In this document: positions 16,544 to 24,883 of the stretch, piece after piece
Layout of the letters: each line of letters begins with the position of its first letter
Numbering within the stretch: the stretch's first letter is position 1
The notes under the pieces: model-generated
The model's database searches: none
The model's input: the letters and a program-made list of their open reading frames with translations, nothing else
What the model was told of the DNA's origin: nothing
Translations under genes and position numbers: made by a program
DNA from: Bacteroidales bacterium
GTDB lineage: Bacteria; Bacteroidota; Bacteroidia; Bacteroidales; P3
DNA length: 36,077 nt
Assembly (NCBI GenBank): GCA_900769785.1
Contig: CAAGHV010000146.1
Span: 1-36,077, forward strand
Direction: 5' to 3'

Positions 16544-17350
16544 ATGAAAATATTAAAGTTTGTTCCTTTTGTGGCGGTGATGGCGATGTTTGCATCATGT
16601 TATACGCCGAAAAATATGGTTTACGTGAAAGATGCCGAAAGAGGTGCGGTAGAAACTATTCAACAAACTTTCGAGTTGAAGATTCAGAACAACGATATAC
16701 TGATGATATTGGTCGAAAGTGAAAGTCCACAAGTTGTAATGGCTTTTAATAAGCAAACCAACAAGCAAACTAATACGCAGTATGGAGGAGGTTACAACCA
16801 ATTCCAAAATATCAACCCATTGACGGAAGGATATTTGGTTAAGAACAACGAAATAGTTTTCCCGATATTGGGCAAGATAAAAGTTGGAGGGTTGACCACT
16901 CAAGAGGTATCGAAAATAATAGAAGATAAGCTTATCTCCGGAGGTTATGTTACAGACCCTGTTGTAACTGTAAAGTTGCTCAACTACAAGGTGTATGTGA
17001 TGGGCGAAGTGGCACGTCCGGGCGTTGTAAATGTTGCAAACGAAAAGATGACTGTGCTTGAAGCCTTGGCAGCATCGGGCGATTTGACCATTTATGGCAA
17101 ACGTGAAAATGTAACAGTTATAAGAGAAAAGGACGGCAAACGTGAGGTGGGTACTATTGATCTTACTTCGAAAGACGTATTTACATCGCCGTTCTATTAC
17201 TTGCAACAAGATGACATTGTGTATGTAGAACCTAACAAATTGCGCAAGCGTCAAGGCACACGAGACCTTACATTTATATCCGTAGGAACCTCTACAGCAT
17301 CGTTCCTAGCCACTGTATTATCGATATTTATAACCTTGGGTAACAGATAA
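16544..17350 (+). CDS. polysaccharide export lipoprotein, Wza-like
   Basis: Outer-membrane part of a capsule or exopolysaccharide exporter. The 268-residue protein has a lipoprotein signal peptide ending at Cys19 (MFASC), a polysaccharide-export domain (residues about 40-130, ending in FPILGKIKVGGLTTQE) and an SLBB-type domain (YKVYVMGEVARPGVV, LEALAASGDLTIYGKRENVTV). A C-terminal hydrophobic helix follows (SFLATVLSIFITLG). It is shorter than E. coli Wza (about 380 residues), as usual in Bacteroidota. The Wzc-like kinase follows after 37 nt. Confidence 0.92.
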   Translation: MKILKFVPFVAVMAMFASCYTPKNMVYVKDAERGAVETIQQTFELKIQNNDILMILVESESPQVVMAFNKQTNKQTNTQYGGGYNQFQNINPLTEGYLVKNNEIVFPILGKIKVGGLTTQEVSKIIEDKLISGGYVTDPVVTVKLLNYKVYVMGEVARPGVVNVANEKMTVLEALAASGDLTIYGKRENVTVIREKDGKREVGTIDLTSKDVFTSPFYYLQQDDIVYVEPNKLRKRQGTRDLTFISVGTSTASFLATVLSIFITLGNR

Positions 17351-17387
17351 ACACTAGATTACATAAAAAAATATAGACTTTGAGTTT

Positions 17388-19805
17388 ATGGAAAATCAAC
17401 TAAACAACAACATAAGAAGACCCGAACAAGAAGAAACTACTATAGACATTCGTGAGATATTGTTCATGGTATTGCACAATTGGTGGATATTCTTAATATC
17501 AATGGTAGTGTGTGGTGCAATAGCATTCATTGCTGCCAAAATGCAAGCTCCTACATACGAAGAATCGGCCATGATTCTTATCCGCGACGAAAAGGCAGGT
17601 GGTTCTTCTGCCTTTGAAGGCTCTGCATTGTTTGAAGATTTGGGTATGTTTGGCAAAGGTTTGGTGCTTGAAAACGAAATATATGTTCTACAATCCACAC
17701 CACTTATGTCGAAGGTTGTAAATAAGCTAAATCTACAGGTAAACTATCAGGTAAACACCGTGTTTAAAAAGAGAGACCTTTACGACGAAAGCCCTATTCG
17801 TCTTACAATGATGAATAAGAAAGGAGAGCCAAACGAGGTTAGTATGAAGGTGGAAGTATTGCTTCACGGTGATGGAACATACAATTATACACTAGAAGTT
17901 CCAAAGAAAGAGATGGAAAAAAGCGGTACAGCACAGTATGGCGAGATAGTTGATGTGGATAGTCTTAATTGTTTCTCTGTAGAAGAAACGGGATTTTTTG
18001 CCGAGGAATATTTGGACAAGTCTATCATAATATCTGTAGCTCCAATTTACAACAGAGCCAAAGCTTTATTGGAGAACCTTACAGTAACCCGTCCCGATAA
18101 AATTACCGGTATATTAAATCTTACAATGAAGGACTCCAATCCATTGCGTGCACAACGTATATTGGATACTTTGATAGCCGTTTATAACGAAGATGCTATT
18201 ACAGATAAAAATAAGATAGCTCAGAATACCGAAAACTTTATTGTAAACCGTATTCATTTGATATATGGAGAATTGGAAGGTGTTGATGAGCAAGTAGCTA
18301 CTTTGATGTCGGAAAATCAAATTACAGATGCTGCCACTGCTGCTAACCTTATAGCCACCGAAGGCATGAAGTCGAATGAAGAACTTAATGCCGTAGAGGT
18401 TGAGTTGGCTATGGTTCAGTATTTGCAGCAGTATCTTGCTGATCCATCAACCAAAGACGATCTTATACCCAATGGTGTTATAAACGATGCAGGTGTAAAT
18501 TCTCTTATAAGCAATTACAATCTTAAGAAGAACGATTATGACAATATGCTCAGCAGTTCGGGAGCTAATAACCCTACGGCAAAAAATATTCGTCGTTCGT
18601 TGGAAGATACACGTGAGGCTGTTGTTCGTTCTGTTGACAACTTAGTAGAGACTATAAAGATAAAGAGAGGAAGTCTTTTGAAACGCGAAAAGATGACTAA
18701 AAATAAGATAACGAGTACTCCACAACAACAGAAAGAACTTCAAGACGTAACACGTCAACAAGCTATAAAACAAGAACTATATATGTATTTGTTGAAGAAG
18801 CGCGAAGAGAATGCCCTCACTTTGGCTATCACTGAATCTAATGCAAAGATAGTTGAGGCTGCTAATGGTACCGGTATTCCTGTGGCGCCACGTACAGTTA
18901 TGTACTTGTTGGTAGGTTTTGTTTTGGGTTTTGCATTGCCGTTGGTATATATGTTCTTGTGGGAATTCTTCAATACTAAAGTTCGTTCTAAAGCTGATGT
19001 GGAAAAAGCACTTTCTATACCTATTATCGGTGAAATACCCGAAAAAGGAAAGGATAGAGAAGAAGATTATATTGTAGTTACAGAAAGTGGAAAAGATATT
19101 ATAACAGAAGCATTCCGTATATTATACTCTAATATTCAATTCTTCTTGCAAGATCCATCGCAAAAGGTTATACAGATGGTGTCGTCAATACCAGGTGAAG
19201 GAAAGTCGCATACTAGTTTGAATTTGGCTTTGTCGTTTGCGTTTTTGGGTAAGAAGACTATTATATTGGATTTGGACTTGCGTAAGCGTTCGTTATCAAA
19301 GGTAATGGATAAGAATAAGAGAAATGGTATAATTCAATACTTGATTGGCAAGGAAGACGATATAAATAATATTATAACACGTAGTCAGATATCGCCGAAC
19401 TTACACTATATTGTTTGTGAGAAAACACCACCAAATGCTACACAGCTTCTTCTTACAGACAAATATGAAAAACTTATAGAGAAGTTGAAAGAGACATATG
19501 ATTATATAGTAGTGGATTCAACTCCGGCACAGGTTATTGCGGATGCTGTTATTATCAACAAAGTGTCAGACCTTACGCTTTATGTTTCGCGTATTGGTGT
19601 GGTAGATAAGCGTTTCTTGCCAAATATTCAAGAGTTGTATGATTCCAATAAGTTCAAAAATATGGCTATGATACTTACAGCCGTGCCTATTACGAAAAAA
19701 GGTTACGGATATGGTTACGGATATGGTTACGGATATGGTTACGGATATGGTTACGGATATGGTTACGGATATGGTTACGGCGACGAAAGTGAAGCCGGTA
19801 AATAA
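17388..19805 (+). CDS. polysaccharide co-polymerase / tyrosine autokinase, Wzc-like
   Basis: Inner-membrane protein controlling polysaccharide chain length and export. In its 805 residues: a Wzz domain with TM1 at about 32-50, a coiled-coil periplasmic part (about 260-480), TM2 at about 504-525, and a cytoplasmic BY-kinase domain. The kinase has Walker A at 600-607 (SIPGEGKS), Walker A' at about 625-634 (IILDLDLRKR) and Walker B at about 706-710 (YIVVD). The C-terminus carries 13 Gly-Tyr pairs (residues 772-798) before DESEAGK, an extreme form of the tyrosine-rich tail that BY-kinases autophosphorylate. That tail is encoded by a perfect 12-bp tandem repeat. A terminator-like hairpin follows. 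Confidence 0.93.
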   Translation: MENQLNNNIRRPEQEETTIDIREILFMVLHNWWIFLISMVVCGAIAFIAAKMQAPTYEESAMILIRDEKAGGSSAFEGSALFEDLGMFGKGLVLENEIYVLQSTPLMSKVVNKLNLQVNYQVNTVFKKRDLYDESPIRLTMMNKKGEPNEVSMKVEVLLHGDGTYNYTLEVPKKEMEKSGTAQYGEIVDVDSLNCFSVEETGFFAEEYLDKSIIISVAPIYNRAKALLENLTVTRPDKITGILNLTMKDSNPLRAQRILDTLIAVYNEDAITDKNKIAQNTENFIVNRIHLIYGELEGVDEQVATLMSENQITDAATAANLIATEGMKSNEELNAVEVELAMVQYLQQYLADPSTKDDLIPNGVINDAGVNSLISNYNLKKNDYDNMLSSSGANNPTAKNIRRSLEDTREAVVRSVDNLVETIKIKRGSLLKREKMTKNKITSTPQQQKELQDVTRQQAIKQELYMYLLKKREENALTLAITESNAKIVEAANGTGIPVAPRTVMYLLVGFVLGFALPLVYMFLWEFFNTKVRSKADVEKALSIPIIGEIPEKGKDREEDYIVVTESGKDIITEAFRILYSNIQFFLQDPSQKVIQMVSSIPGEGKSHTSLNLALSFAFLGKKTIILDLDLRKRSLSKVMDKNKRNGIIQYLIGKEDDINNIITRSQISPNLHYIVCEKTPPNATQLLLTDKYEKLIEKLKETYDYIVVDSTPAQVIADAVIINKVSDLTLYVSRIGVVDKRFLPNIQELYDSNKFKNMAMILTAVPITKKGYGYGYGYGYGYGYGYGYGYGYGYGYGDESEAGK
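19701..19780 (+). repeat. 12-bp tandem repeat encoding the (Gly-Tyr)n kinase tail
   Basis: GGTTACGGATAT is repeated six times without a mismatch (19701-19772), followed by a partial GGTTACGG. Because 12 is a multiple of three, a gain or loss of units would change the number of tyrosines by two without breaking the frame. Confidence 0.97.
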
Positions 19806-19838
19806 TTGTGTCAATCATTAAACTAATATAGATAGAAT

Positions 19839-19872
19839 AATCCTCGTTTGCGTATGTGAATGAGGATTTTTT
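19839..19872 (+). terminator. terminator-like hairpin after the Wzc-like gene
   Basis: AATCCTC (19839-19845) pairs with GAGGATT (19862-19868) across a 16-nt loop, followed by TTTTTC. It lies between the kinase gene and the small gene at 19899. Confidence 0.6.
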
Positions 19873-19898
19873 CGATTAAGCTAACGATAGAGGGTGTT

Positions 19899-20165
19899 AT
19901 GAGCAATATAAGGAAACAATTTAGATATATAGAAGATAAGATTTCTTTTACAGCATCAATAGAAGAATTGAAGAATATTTTAGGTAAAAAGCAATCGGCA
20001 TTACAGGCTCTCTTGGAGATAGAGGATGATTTGGACGATGAAACCTTTATATCGCGAGCCAATGGATATGCTACGACAAAGTGGGGTAAGGACGTGATAG
20101 AAGATAGAATTGAACTATACAAGAGTCAGATTGCTCAGATCGAACAATGGATTACAACTTTTTGA
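19899..20165 (+). CDS. small protein of unknown function, helical
   Basis: An 88-residue protein, MSNIRKQFRYIEDKISF onward, predicted mostly helical and charged. It has an ILGKKQSALQALLEIEDDLDD segment and ends in IEQWITTF. I do not recognise a family. The frame is open from 19860, but that extension would run through the terminator hairpin at 19839-19872, so the ATG at 19899 (preceded by AGGGTG) is preferred. It sits between the Wzc-like kinase and the UDP-sugar dehydrogenase, so a role in the polysaccharide locus is only guilt by association. Confidence 0.6.
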   Translation: MSNIRKQFRYIEDKISFTASIEELKNILGKKQSALQALLEIEDDLDDETFISRANGYATTKWGKDVIEDRIELYKSQIAQIEQWITTF

Positions 20166-20221
20166 TTGTGATACAATAAAAGAAGGAAAAATGAGTTTTT
20201 TATGATAAAGTACTACAAGTA

Positions 20222-21505
20222 ATGACGGATAGCAGTAGAAAAATAGCAGTAATAGGATTGGGATATGTAGGGTTGCCATTGGCACAGCTCTTTGCCACAA
20301 AGTATAAGACAATAGGTTATGATACCAATACAACCCGTGTAGAAGAGTTGATGATGGGGCATGATTCTACTATGGAGCTATCGGACAAATTGTTGTATAC
20401 TGCTATCAAAAACGGCTTTAAGTGTACTACTGATATAGCCGATATAAAAGATTATAATACCTATATAGTTACTGTTCCCACCCCTGTTGATACCAATAAC
20501 AACCCTGATCTTACCCCTTTGATAAATGCAAGTACTACAGTTGGAAAAGTGATAAGCAAGGGTGATGTAGTTATATATGAATCCACGGTGTATCCCGGAG
20601 TGACAGAGGAAGTATGTGTTCCTATTATAGAGAAAACTTCCGGTTTGAGGTTTAATGTTGATTTCTTTGTGGGCTATTCGCCTGAACGTGTCAATCCCGG
20701 TGATAAGGAGCATACGGTCGAGAAGATAGTAAAAGTTACATCAGGATCTACTCCTGAGGTTGCCGAAATGGTTGACGAACTCTATAATTCAGTACTTGTT
20801 TGCGGTACTCATAAAGCACCTTCGATAAGGGTGGCGGAGGCGTCGAAAGTGATAGAAAACTCGCAGCGCGACGTCAATATAGCCTTTATGAATGAGTTGG
20901 CTAAGATATTTAATGCTATGGATATAGATACACACGACGTAATAGATGCTGCTGCCACCAAGTGGAATTTTATCAAACTGTCGCCCGGATTGGTTGGTGG
21001 GCATTGCATAAGTCTCGACCCTTACTATCTAATACAGAAGGCACAACTCTATGGAGTATTACCCCGTATTATGACAGAAGCTCGACGCCTCAACGATGGG
21101 ATGGGTGCATACGTTGCCAACCAGGTAGTGAAGTGTATGAACAAGAAAGGTGTTTTAGTAAAGGATGCAGATGTGCTTATACTTGGCTTTACTTTCAAGG
21201 AGAATTGTCCCGACATAAGAAACACCAAGGTGATTGATATCTATCATACGTTGGAGGAATATACTACCAACATTACTGTATATGACTCCTATGCATCAGC
21301 CGATGCTGTTATGAACGATTATGGAATAACTATAACTTCAGATGTTGATGCTTTGAAACCAAAGCAATATGATGCTGTGGTGCTAGCTGTGGCACATGAG
21401 GAGTTCAAAGATTTGGATGTGCGTCGATTGTTGAAGTCCGAGGTTGGGGTGGTGTATGATGTTAAAGGTATTCTGCCAAAAGATATGATAGATGCGAGAC
21501 TATAA
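20222..21505 (+). CDS. UDP-N-acetyl-sugar 6-dehydrogenase (WbpA/VipA type)
   Basis: Oxidises C6 of a UDP-N-acetylhexosamine to the uronic acid with two NAD+. The 427-residue protein has the N-terminal Rossmann motif GLGYVGLPL (12-20), VTVPTP (84-89), the conserved YESTVYPG region, and the catalytic Cys262 in GGHCISLDPYYL. The C-terminal UDP-binding domain carries LGFTFKENCPDIRNTK. The next genes are WlbA- and WbpE-like, which suggests UDP-GlcNAc as substrate (WbpA role), although VipA/WbpO-type UDP-GalNAc enzymes look similar. The stop codon is followed at once by the ATG at 21506. Confidence 0.92.
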   Translation: MTDSSRKIAVIGLGYVGLPLAQLFATKYKTIGYDTNTTRVEELMMGHDSTMELSDKLLYTAIKNGFKCTTDIADIKDYNTYIVTVPTPVDTNNNPDLTPLINASTTVGKVISKGDVVIYESTVYPGVTEEVCVPIIEKTSGLRFNVDFFVGYSPERVNPGDKEHTVEKIVKVTSGSTPEVAEMVDELYNSVLVCGTHKAPSIRVAEASKVIENSQRDVNIAFMNELAKIFNAMDIDTHDVIDAAATKWNFIKLSPGLVGGHCISLDPYYLIQKAQLYGVLPRIMTEARRLNDGMGAYVANQVVKCMNKKGVLVKDADVLILGFTFKENCPDIRNTKVIDIYHTLEEYTTNITVYDSYASADAVMNDYGITITSDVDALKPKQYDAVVLAVAHEEFKDLDVRRLLKSEVGVVYDVKGILPKDMIDARL

Positions 21506-22483
21506 ATGATAACTGATATGAAAAATTTTGCACTTATTGGAGTAGGAGGCTATATTGCACCTCGCCATTTGAAGGCCATCAAAGATACGGGAAACAATTT
21601 GGTATCGGCTTATGATAAGTTTGATAGTGTGGGTATTTTGGATAGCTACTTTCCCGATGCTGCTTTTTTTACAGAGCAGGAACTGTTTGATAGGCACAAT
21701 ACAAAACTTCAAAAATCCGACAATAAGGTTGATTATATATCGGTATGTACTCCCAATTATTTGCATGATGCCCATACTCGTTACGGTTTGCGTTTGGGAT
21801 GTGATGTTGTTTGCGAAAAGCCTTTGGTGCTCAATCCATGGAATATAGACGCTCTTGAAAGGGTAGAGGAAGAGACTGGGCATAAGGCATACAACATTCT
21901 TCAACTTCGTTTACACGACTCGGTGGTGGCTCTGAAGAAGCGTATCGAACAAGGTCCGAGCGATAAAGTATATGATGTAGATTTAACCTATATAACTTCT
22001 AGAGGTAATTGGTATTATACATCGTGGAAGGGCGATGTGCATAAGAGTGGAGGTGTGGCTACAAATATTGGAGTGCATTTCTACGATATGTTGGCTTGGG
22101 TATTTGGTAGGGTAAGTAAGAATGTTGTGCATGTTATAAGCCACGACAGAGTAGCCGGCTATCTGGAATTGGAGAAAGCCCGTGTGAGGTATTTTCTTAG
22201 CATCAACGCAAATCATCTGCCTGCTAATGCTATTGCTGAAGGTAAACGTACCTACAGAACTATTATGGTTGACGGAAATGAGTTTGAGTTCAGTGCAGGA
22301 TTTACAGAGTTGCACACCCTTAGTTATCAGAAAATACTCGAAGGACAAGGTTTTGGTATAGCCGAAGCCAGAGAGTGTATAAACATAGTTCACGATATTA
22401 GGAATGCAGTGCCTGTGGGTTTGAAGGGCGACTATCATCCATTGGCTAAGCATCCGATTTCTAAGCACCCCTTTGGTTGGTAA
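21506..22483 (+). CDS. wlbA: Gfo/Idh/MocA-type UDP-GlcNAcA 3-dehydrogenase, WlbA/WbpB-like
   Basis: Predicted to oxidise C3 of UDP-2-acetamido-2-deoxy-glucuronate to the 3-keto form. The 325-residue protein closely follows WlbA in the parts I remember: MKNFALIGVGGYIAPRHLKA, VCTPNYLHDAH, GCDVVCEKPLV, DLTYITSRGNWYY, SWKGD and ATNIGVHFYDML. The WlbA-like start is Met5 (21518), while the ATG at 21506 directly abuts the previous stop; either could be used. Its place between the 6-dehydrogenase and the aminotransferase matches the reaction order. Confidence 0.92.
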   Translation: MITDMKNFALIGVGGYIAPRHLKAIKDTGNNLVSAYDKFDSVGILDSYFPDAAFFTEQELFDRHNTKLQKSDNKVDYISVCTPNYLHDAHTRYGLRLGCDVVCEKPLVLNPWNIDALERVEEETGHKAYNILQLRLHDSVVALKKRIEQGPSDKVYDVDLTYITSRGNWYYTSWKGDVHKSGGVATNIGVHFYDMLAWVFGRVSKNVVHVISHDRVAGYLELEKARVRYFLSINANHLPANAIAEGKRTYRTIMVDGNEFEFSAGFTELHTLSYQKILEGQGFGIAEARECINIVHDIRNAVPVGLKGDYHPLAKHPISKHPFGW

Positions 22484-22495
22484 ACATCATAGAGT

Positions 22496-23632
22496 ATGCA
22501 ATTTAGAGATTTGAAGCGACAATACGAAGCGTTGCAATCCGATATTGATAAAGCAATAAAGGATGTGATTAACTCCACTGCCTTCATTATGGGCAAGCCT
22601 GTGGTGGAGTTGGAAGAGGAGTTGGCACGATATGTAGGTGTACGCCATTGCGTTGCATGTGCCAATGGTACCGATGCCCTTGTTATAGCCCTCAAGGTGT
22701 GGGGAGTGGGCAAAGGTGATGCTGTGTTTGTTCCAGACTTTACCTTCTTTGCATCTGCCGAAGCAGTATCGGCAGTAGGAGCAACGCCTGTGTTTGTGGA
22801 TGTTGACGTCGATACTTTTACTATCAATCCTGATGATTTGGAAAACAAGATAGTCAAAACTATAGCTGATGGCGAGCTGGTACCCAAAGCCATACTGCCT
22901 GTGGATTTGTTTGGATTGCCCGCAAATTATACCAAGTTGCAGACAATTGCACATAATTATCGATTATTGATTTTGGAAGATGCTGCACAGGGTTTTGGAG
23001 GATATATTGCTGAAACCAAGGCTTGTGCTTTTGGCGATATTTCAACCACGTCGTTTTTTCCGGCAAAGCCCTTGGGATGTTATGGCGACGGAGGTGCTTT
23101 GTTTACCAATAATGACGATTGGGCTGCCTTGGCTCGGTCGTATCGTGTGCATGGTAAGGGTGCTTTTAAATACGACAATATTCGCATTGGTATGAATTCG
23201 AGGTTAGACACCCTTCAGGCTGCAATACTGAAGGTGAAACTAAAAGCATTCGAGAGCTATGAGTTGAATGCCGTTGATAATGTTGCAAAACGCTACACTT
23301 CAAACCTCAACGGGATAGTGCATACACCGGTTGTTCCACAAGGTTTTGGTTCATCATGGGCACAATATACTATAGTTTTAGGCGAAGAAAAACAGCGCGA
23401 TGAACTGCAAAAAGCTTTGAAAACAAGCTCTGTACCATCAATGATTTACTACCCCAAACCTATTCATGAGCAGACTGCCTACAATAATATATGCTGTGGT
23501 GGAGATGAATTTCCTGTAGCAGAAAAACTTTGCAAAACGGTGCTCTCCCTGCCCATGCATCCATACCTCACTACTTCCGAAGTGGATCAAGTATCGGAGG
23601 TGGTAGTGCGGGCACTTTCACAAATAAGATAG
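22496..23632 (+). CDS. DegT/DnrJ/EryC1-type sugar 3-aminotransferase, WlbC/WbpE-like
   Basis: PLP enzyme predicted to aminate the 3-keto-uronic acid made by the WlbA-like protein, with glutamate as donor. The 378-residue protein contains MQFRDLKRQYEAL at the start, ACANGTDALVIAL (51-66), DFTFFASAEAV, the cofactor aspartate in EDAAQGFGG (161-169) and the PLP lysine Lys191 in STTSFFPAKPLGCYGDGG. Start lies 12 nt after wlbA. Family membership is certain; the exact sugar is inferred from neighbours. Confidence 0.9.
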   Translation: MQFRDLKRQYEALQSDIDKAIKDVINSTAFIMGKPVVELEEELARYVGVRHCVACANGTDALVIALKVWGVGKGDAVFVPDFTFFASAEAVSAVGATPVFVDVDVDTFTINPDDLENKIVKTIADGELVPKAILPVDLFGLPANYTKLQTIAHNYRLLILEDAAQGFGGYIAETKACAFGDISTTSFFPAKPLGCYGDGGALFTNNDDWAALARSYRVHGKGAFKYDNIRIGMNSRLDTLQAAILKVKLKAFESYELNAVDNVAKRYTSNLNGIVHTPVVPQGFGSSWAQYTIVLGEEKQRDELQKALKTSSVPSMIYYPKPIHEQTAYNNICCGGDEFPVAEKLCKTVLSLPMHPYLTTSEVDQVSEVVVRALSQIR

Positions 23633-23811
23633 GCTTCTTTTCTTTTCTCGAATTTTTTTTTCACATATATAATTATCACTAATTCAGTGTATTAATCTTT
23701 TTAGTCGATAAAAAGATAAAAAATATTCGATATTTTATTCTTTTTTCTTGGGTTTTTTCAAATTTTCTTTATATTTATATATATAATAAATATAAATATA
23801 AAATAATAGCA

Positions 23812-24351
23812 ATGATGAGACTAAAGTCAATCGAGCTCCCTATGAACAAGATAGGGACAAAAGACTCAGAACTAAGATATGTTCTGAAACCGGTAAAGGC
23901 CGGTACTATTAGTGATAAAGAAGTAGTTAACTTCTGTCAAACACTTACACAAGTACCAAGGGCTTATATAAAAGCCTCTTTAGAAAGTATCCTTCAAGCA
24001 GTGGGTCATTATTTAACACTTGGTTATAGTGTTAAATTCGACGAGTTGGGTACATTTTATACTACGGTAGATTCGGATGCCGTGCTTGATAGTGCTGATG
24101 CTGGTCTGGCACAGTTAAAGAATCTGTATGTTCGTTTTCGTCCAAGTAAGGATTTGTCGGATGTTGTTCGTAGTGCCGATATTGATTTGGAAGGCGTTTA
24201 TAAGATTGTGGATTTCGATAAGAAAATCTACGAAAAGATTACTCCTTCCTCTTCTACAACAGGTAGTAATCAAGGGGGTAATGGAACTGATACGGGTTCC
24301 GATACCGGTTCCGGAACACCTTCGGGCGGTGGTGGCGACCTGGAAGGTTAG
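23812..24351 (+). CDS. HU-like DNA-binding protein with Gly/Ser/Thr-rich tail
   Basis: A 179-residue protein of the Bacteroidota HU-related group (often annotated HU-HIG). Residues about 15-125 follow the HU fold: ISDKEVVNFCQ, then ASLESILQAVGHYLTLGYSVKFDELGTFY, the place of the usual VxLxGFGTF turn, then LYVRFRPSKDL. Residues about 145-179 are a low-complexity tail rich in Gly, Ser, Thr and Asp with no basic residues, unlike Lys-rich HU tails. Met2 (23815) is an alternative start. The preceding 179-nt gap (23633-23811) is extremely AT-rich, with two TCGATA cores 22 bp apart (23705, 23727). A terminator follows. Its presence inside a sugar-nucleotide gene block is notable. Confidence 0.85.
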   Translation: MMRLKSIELPMNKIGTKDSELRYVLKPVKAGTISDKEVVNFCQTLTQVPRAYIKASLESILQAVGHYLTLGYSVKFDELGTFYTTVDSDAVLDSADAGLAQLKNLYVRFRPSKDLSDVVRSADIDLEGVYKIVDFDKKIYEKITPSSSTTGSNQGGNGTDTGSDTGSGTPSGGGGDLEG

Positions 24352-24384
24352 TGTGTATTACATACTTTGTTAGTAGGCAATTAT

Positions 24385-24425
24385 GCGGAAAATCGACCAT
24401 TGTGTTGGTTTTCCGCTTTCTTTTT
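24385..24425 (+). terminator. terminator after the HU-like gene
   Basis: GCGGAAAA (from 24385) pairs with TTTTCCGC (ending 24416), with ACC/GGT possibly extending the stem, then TTTCTTTTTA. It splits the sugar genes into two transcription units. Confidence 0.7.
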
Positions 24426-24545
24426 ATCTTTTATTTGCGACTGATGTTTTATAAATTATTCGTGGCGGTTTAATTAACATGGTCTATGATAGTTATGCTT
24501 TATCGACGAATGTCCTTTTTGCAAAAGCAGATTGTTGTGGGTGTG

Positions 24546-24715
24546 TTTTCTCGAATGCTTTTCCACCGGTTGTTCGACTATTACGTATCCGATGTTCGAT
24601 TATTGATATTTTAACTGCTCGACTGCTTCGGTATTAACTATTCGAGCGTTTATAATTCTTTGATAGATAATTATTAACCCTTTGTACTAATGTGTGCTCT
24701 TTGATGCTCGAAAAA
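24546..24715 (+). repeat. TCGA-phased 22-23-bp degenerate repeat, array E (5-6 units)
   Basis: Cores at 24551, 24574, 24596, 24619 and 24642, spaced 23, 22, 23 and 23. A further GCTCGAAAA core lies at 24708, 66 bp (3 x 22) beyond, with the two intervening positions eroded. The array sits in the 532-bp gap between the HU-like gene and the CapD-like gene, just upstream of that gene's promoter-like boxes. Confidence 0.8.
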
Positions 24716-24731
24716 TAAAATTGATAAAAAC

Positions 24732-24762
24732 TTGTCTAAAATAAATAAAAGGTGTATCTTTG
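24732..24762 (+). promoter_or_regulatory. promoter of the CapD-like gene
   Basis: TTG (24732-24734), 20-nt spacer, TATCTTTG (24755-24762). The leader to the ATG at 24884 is about 115 nt and contains a run of 17 T residues (24780-24796). Confidence 0.55.
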
Positions 24763-24779
24763 CACGTGAAAATGTGCTA

Positions 24780-24796
24780 TTTTTTTTTTTTTTTTT
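24780..24796 (+). repeat. T17 homopolymer in the leader of the CapD-like gene
   Basis: Seventeen T residues in a row about 18 nt after the -7 box, 87 nt before the start codon. Such tracts are prone to slippage. Confidence 0.95.
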
Positions 24797-24883
24797 GTAT
24801 GCGTAATAATTAGATACTTAGCTCTTTACAGCGGTGTTATATGGCTGGGTATTTAACACTTTTGAAAGTTAATAAATATTATA

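Noticed and set aside
19566..19814. Minus-strand frame with a Ser-Val-Thr-Ile repeat
   Set aside because: It is the reverse reading of the Gly-Tyr tandem repeat within the kinase gene.
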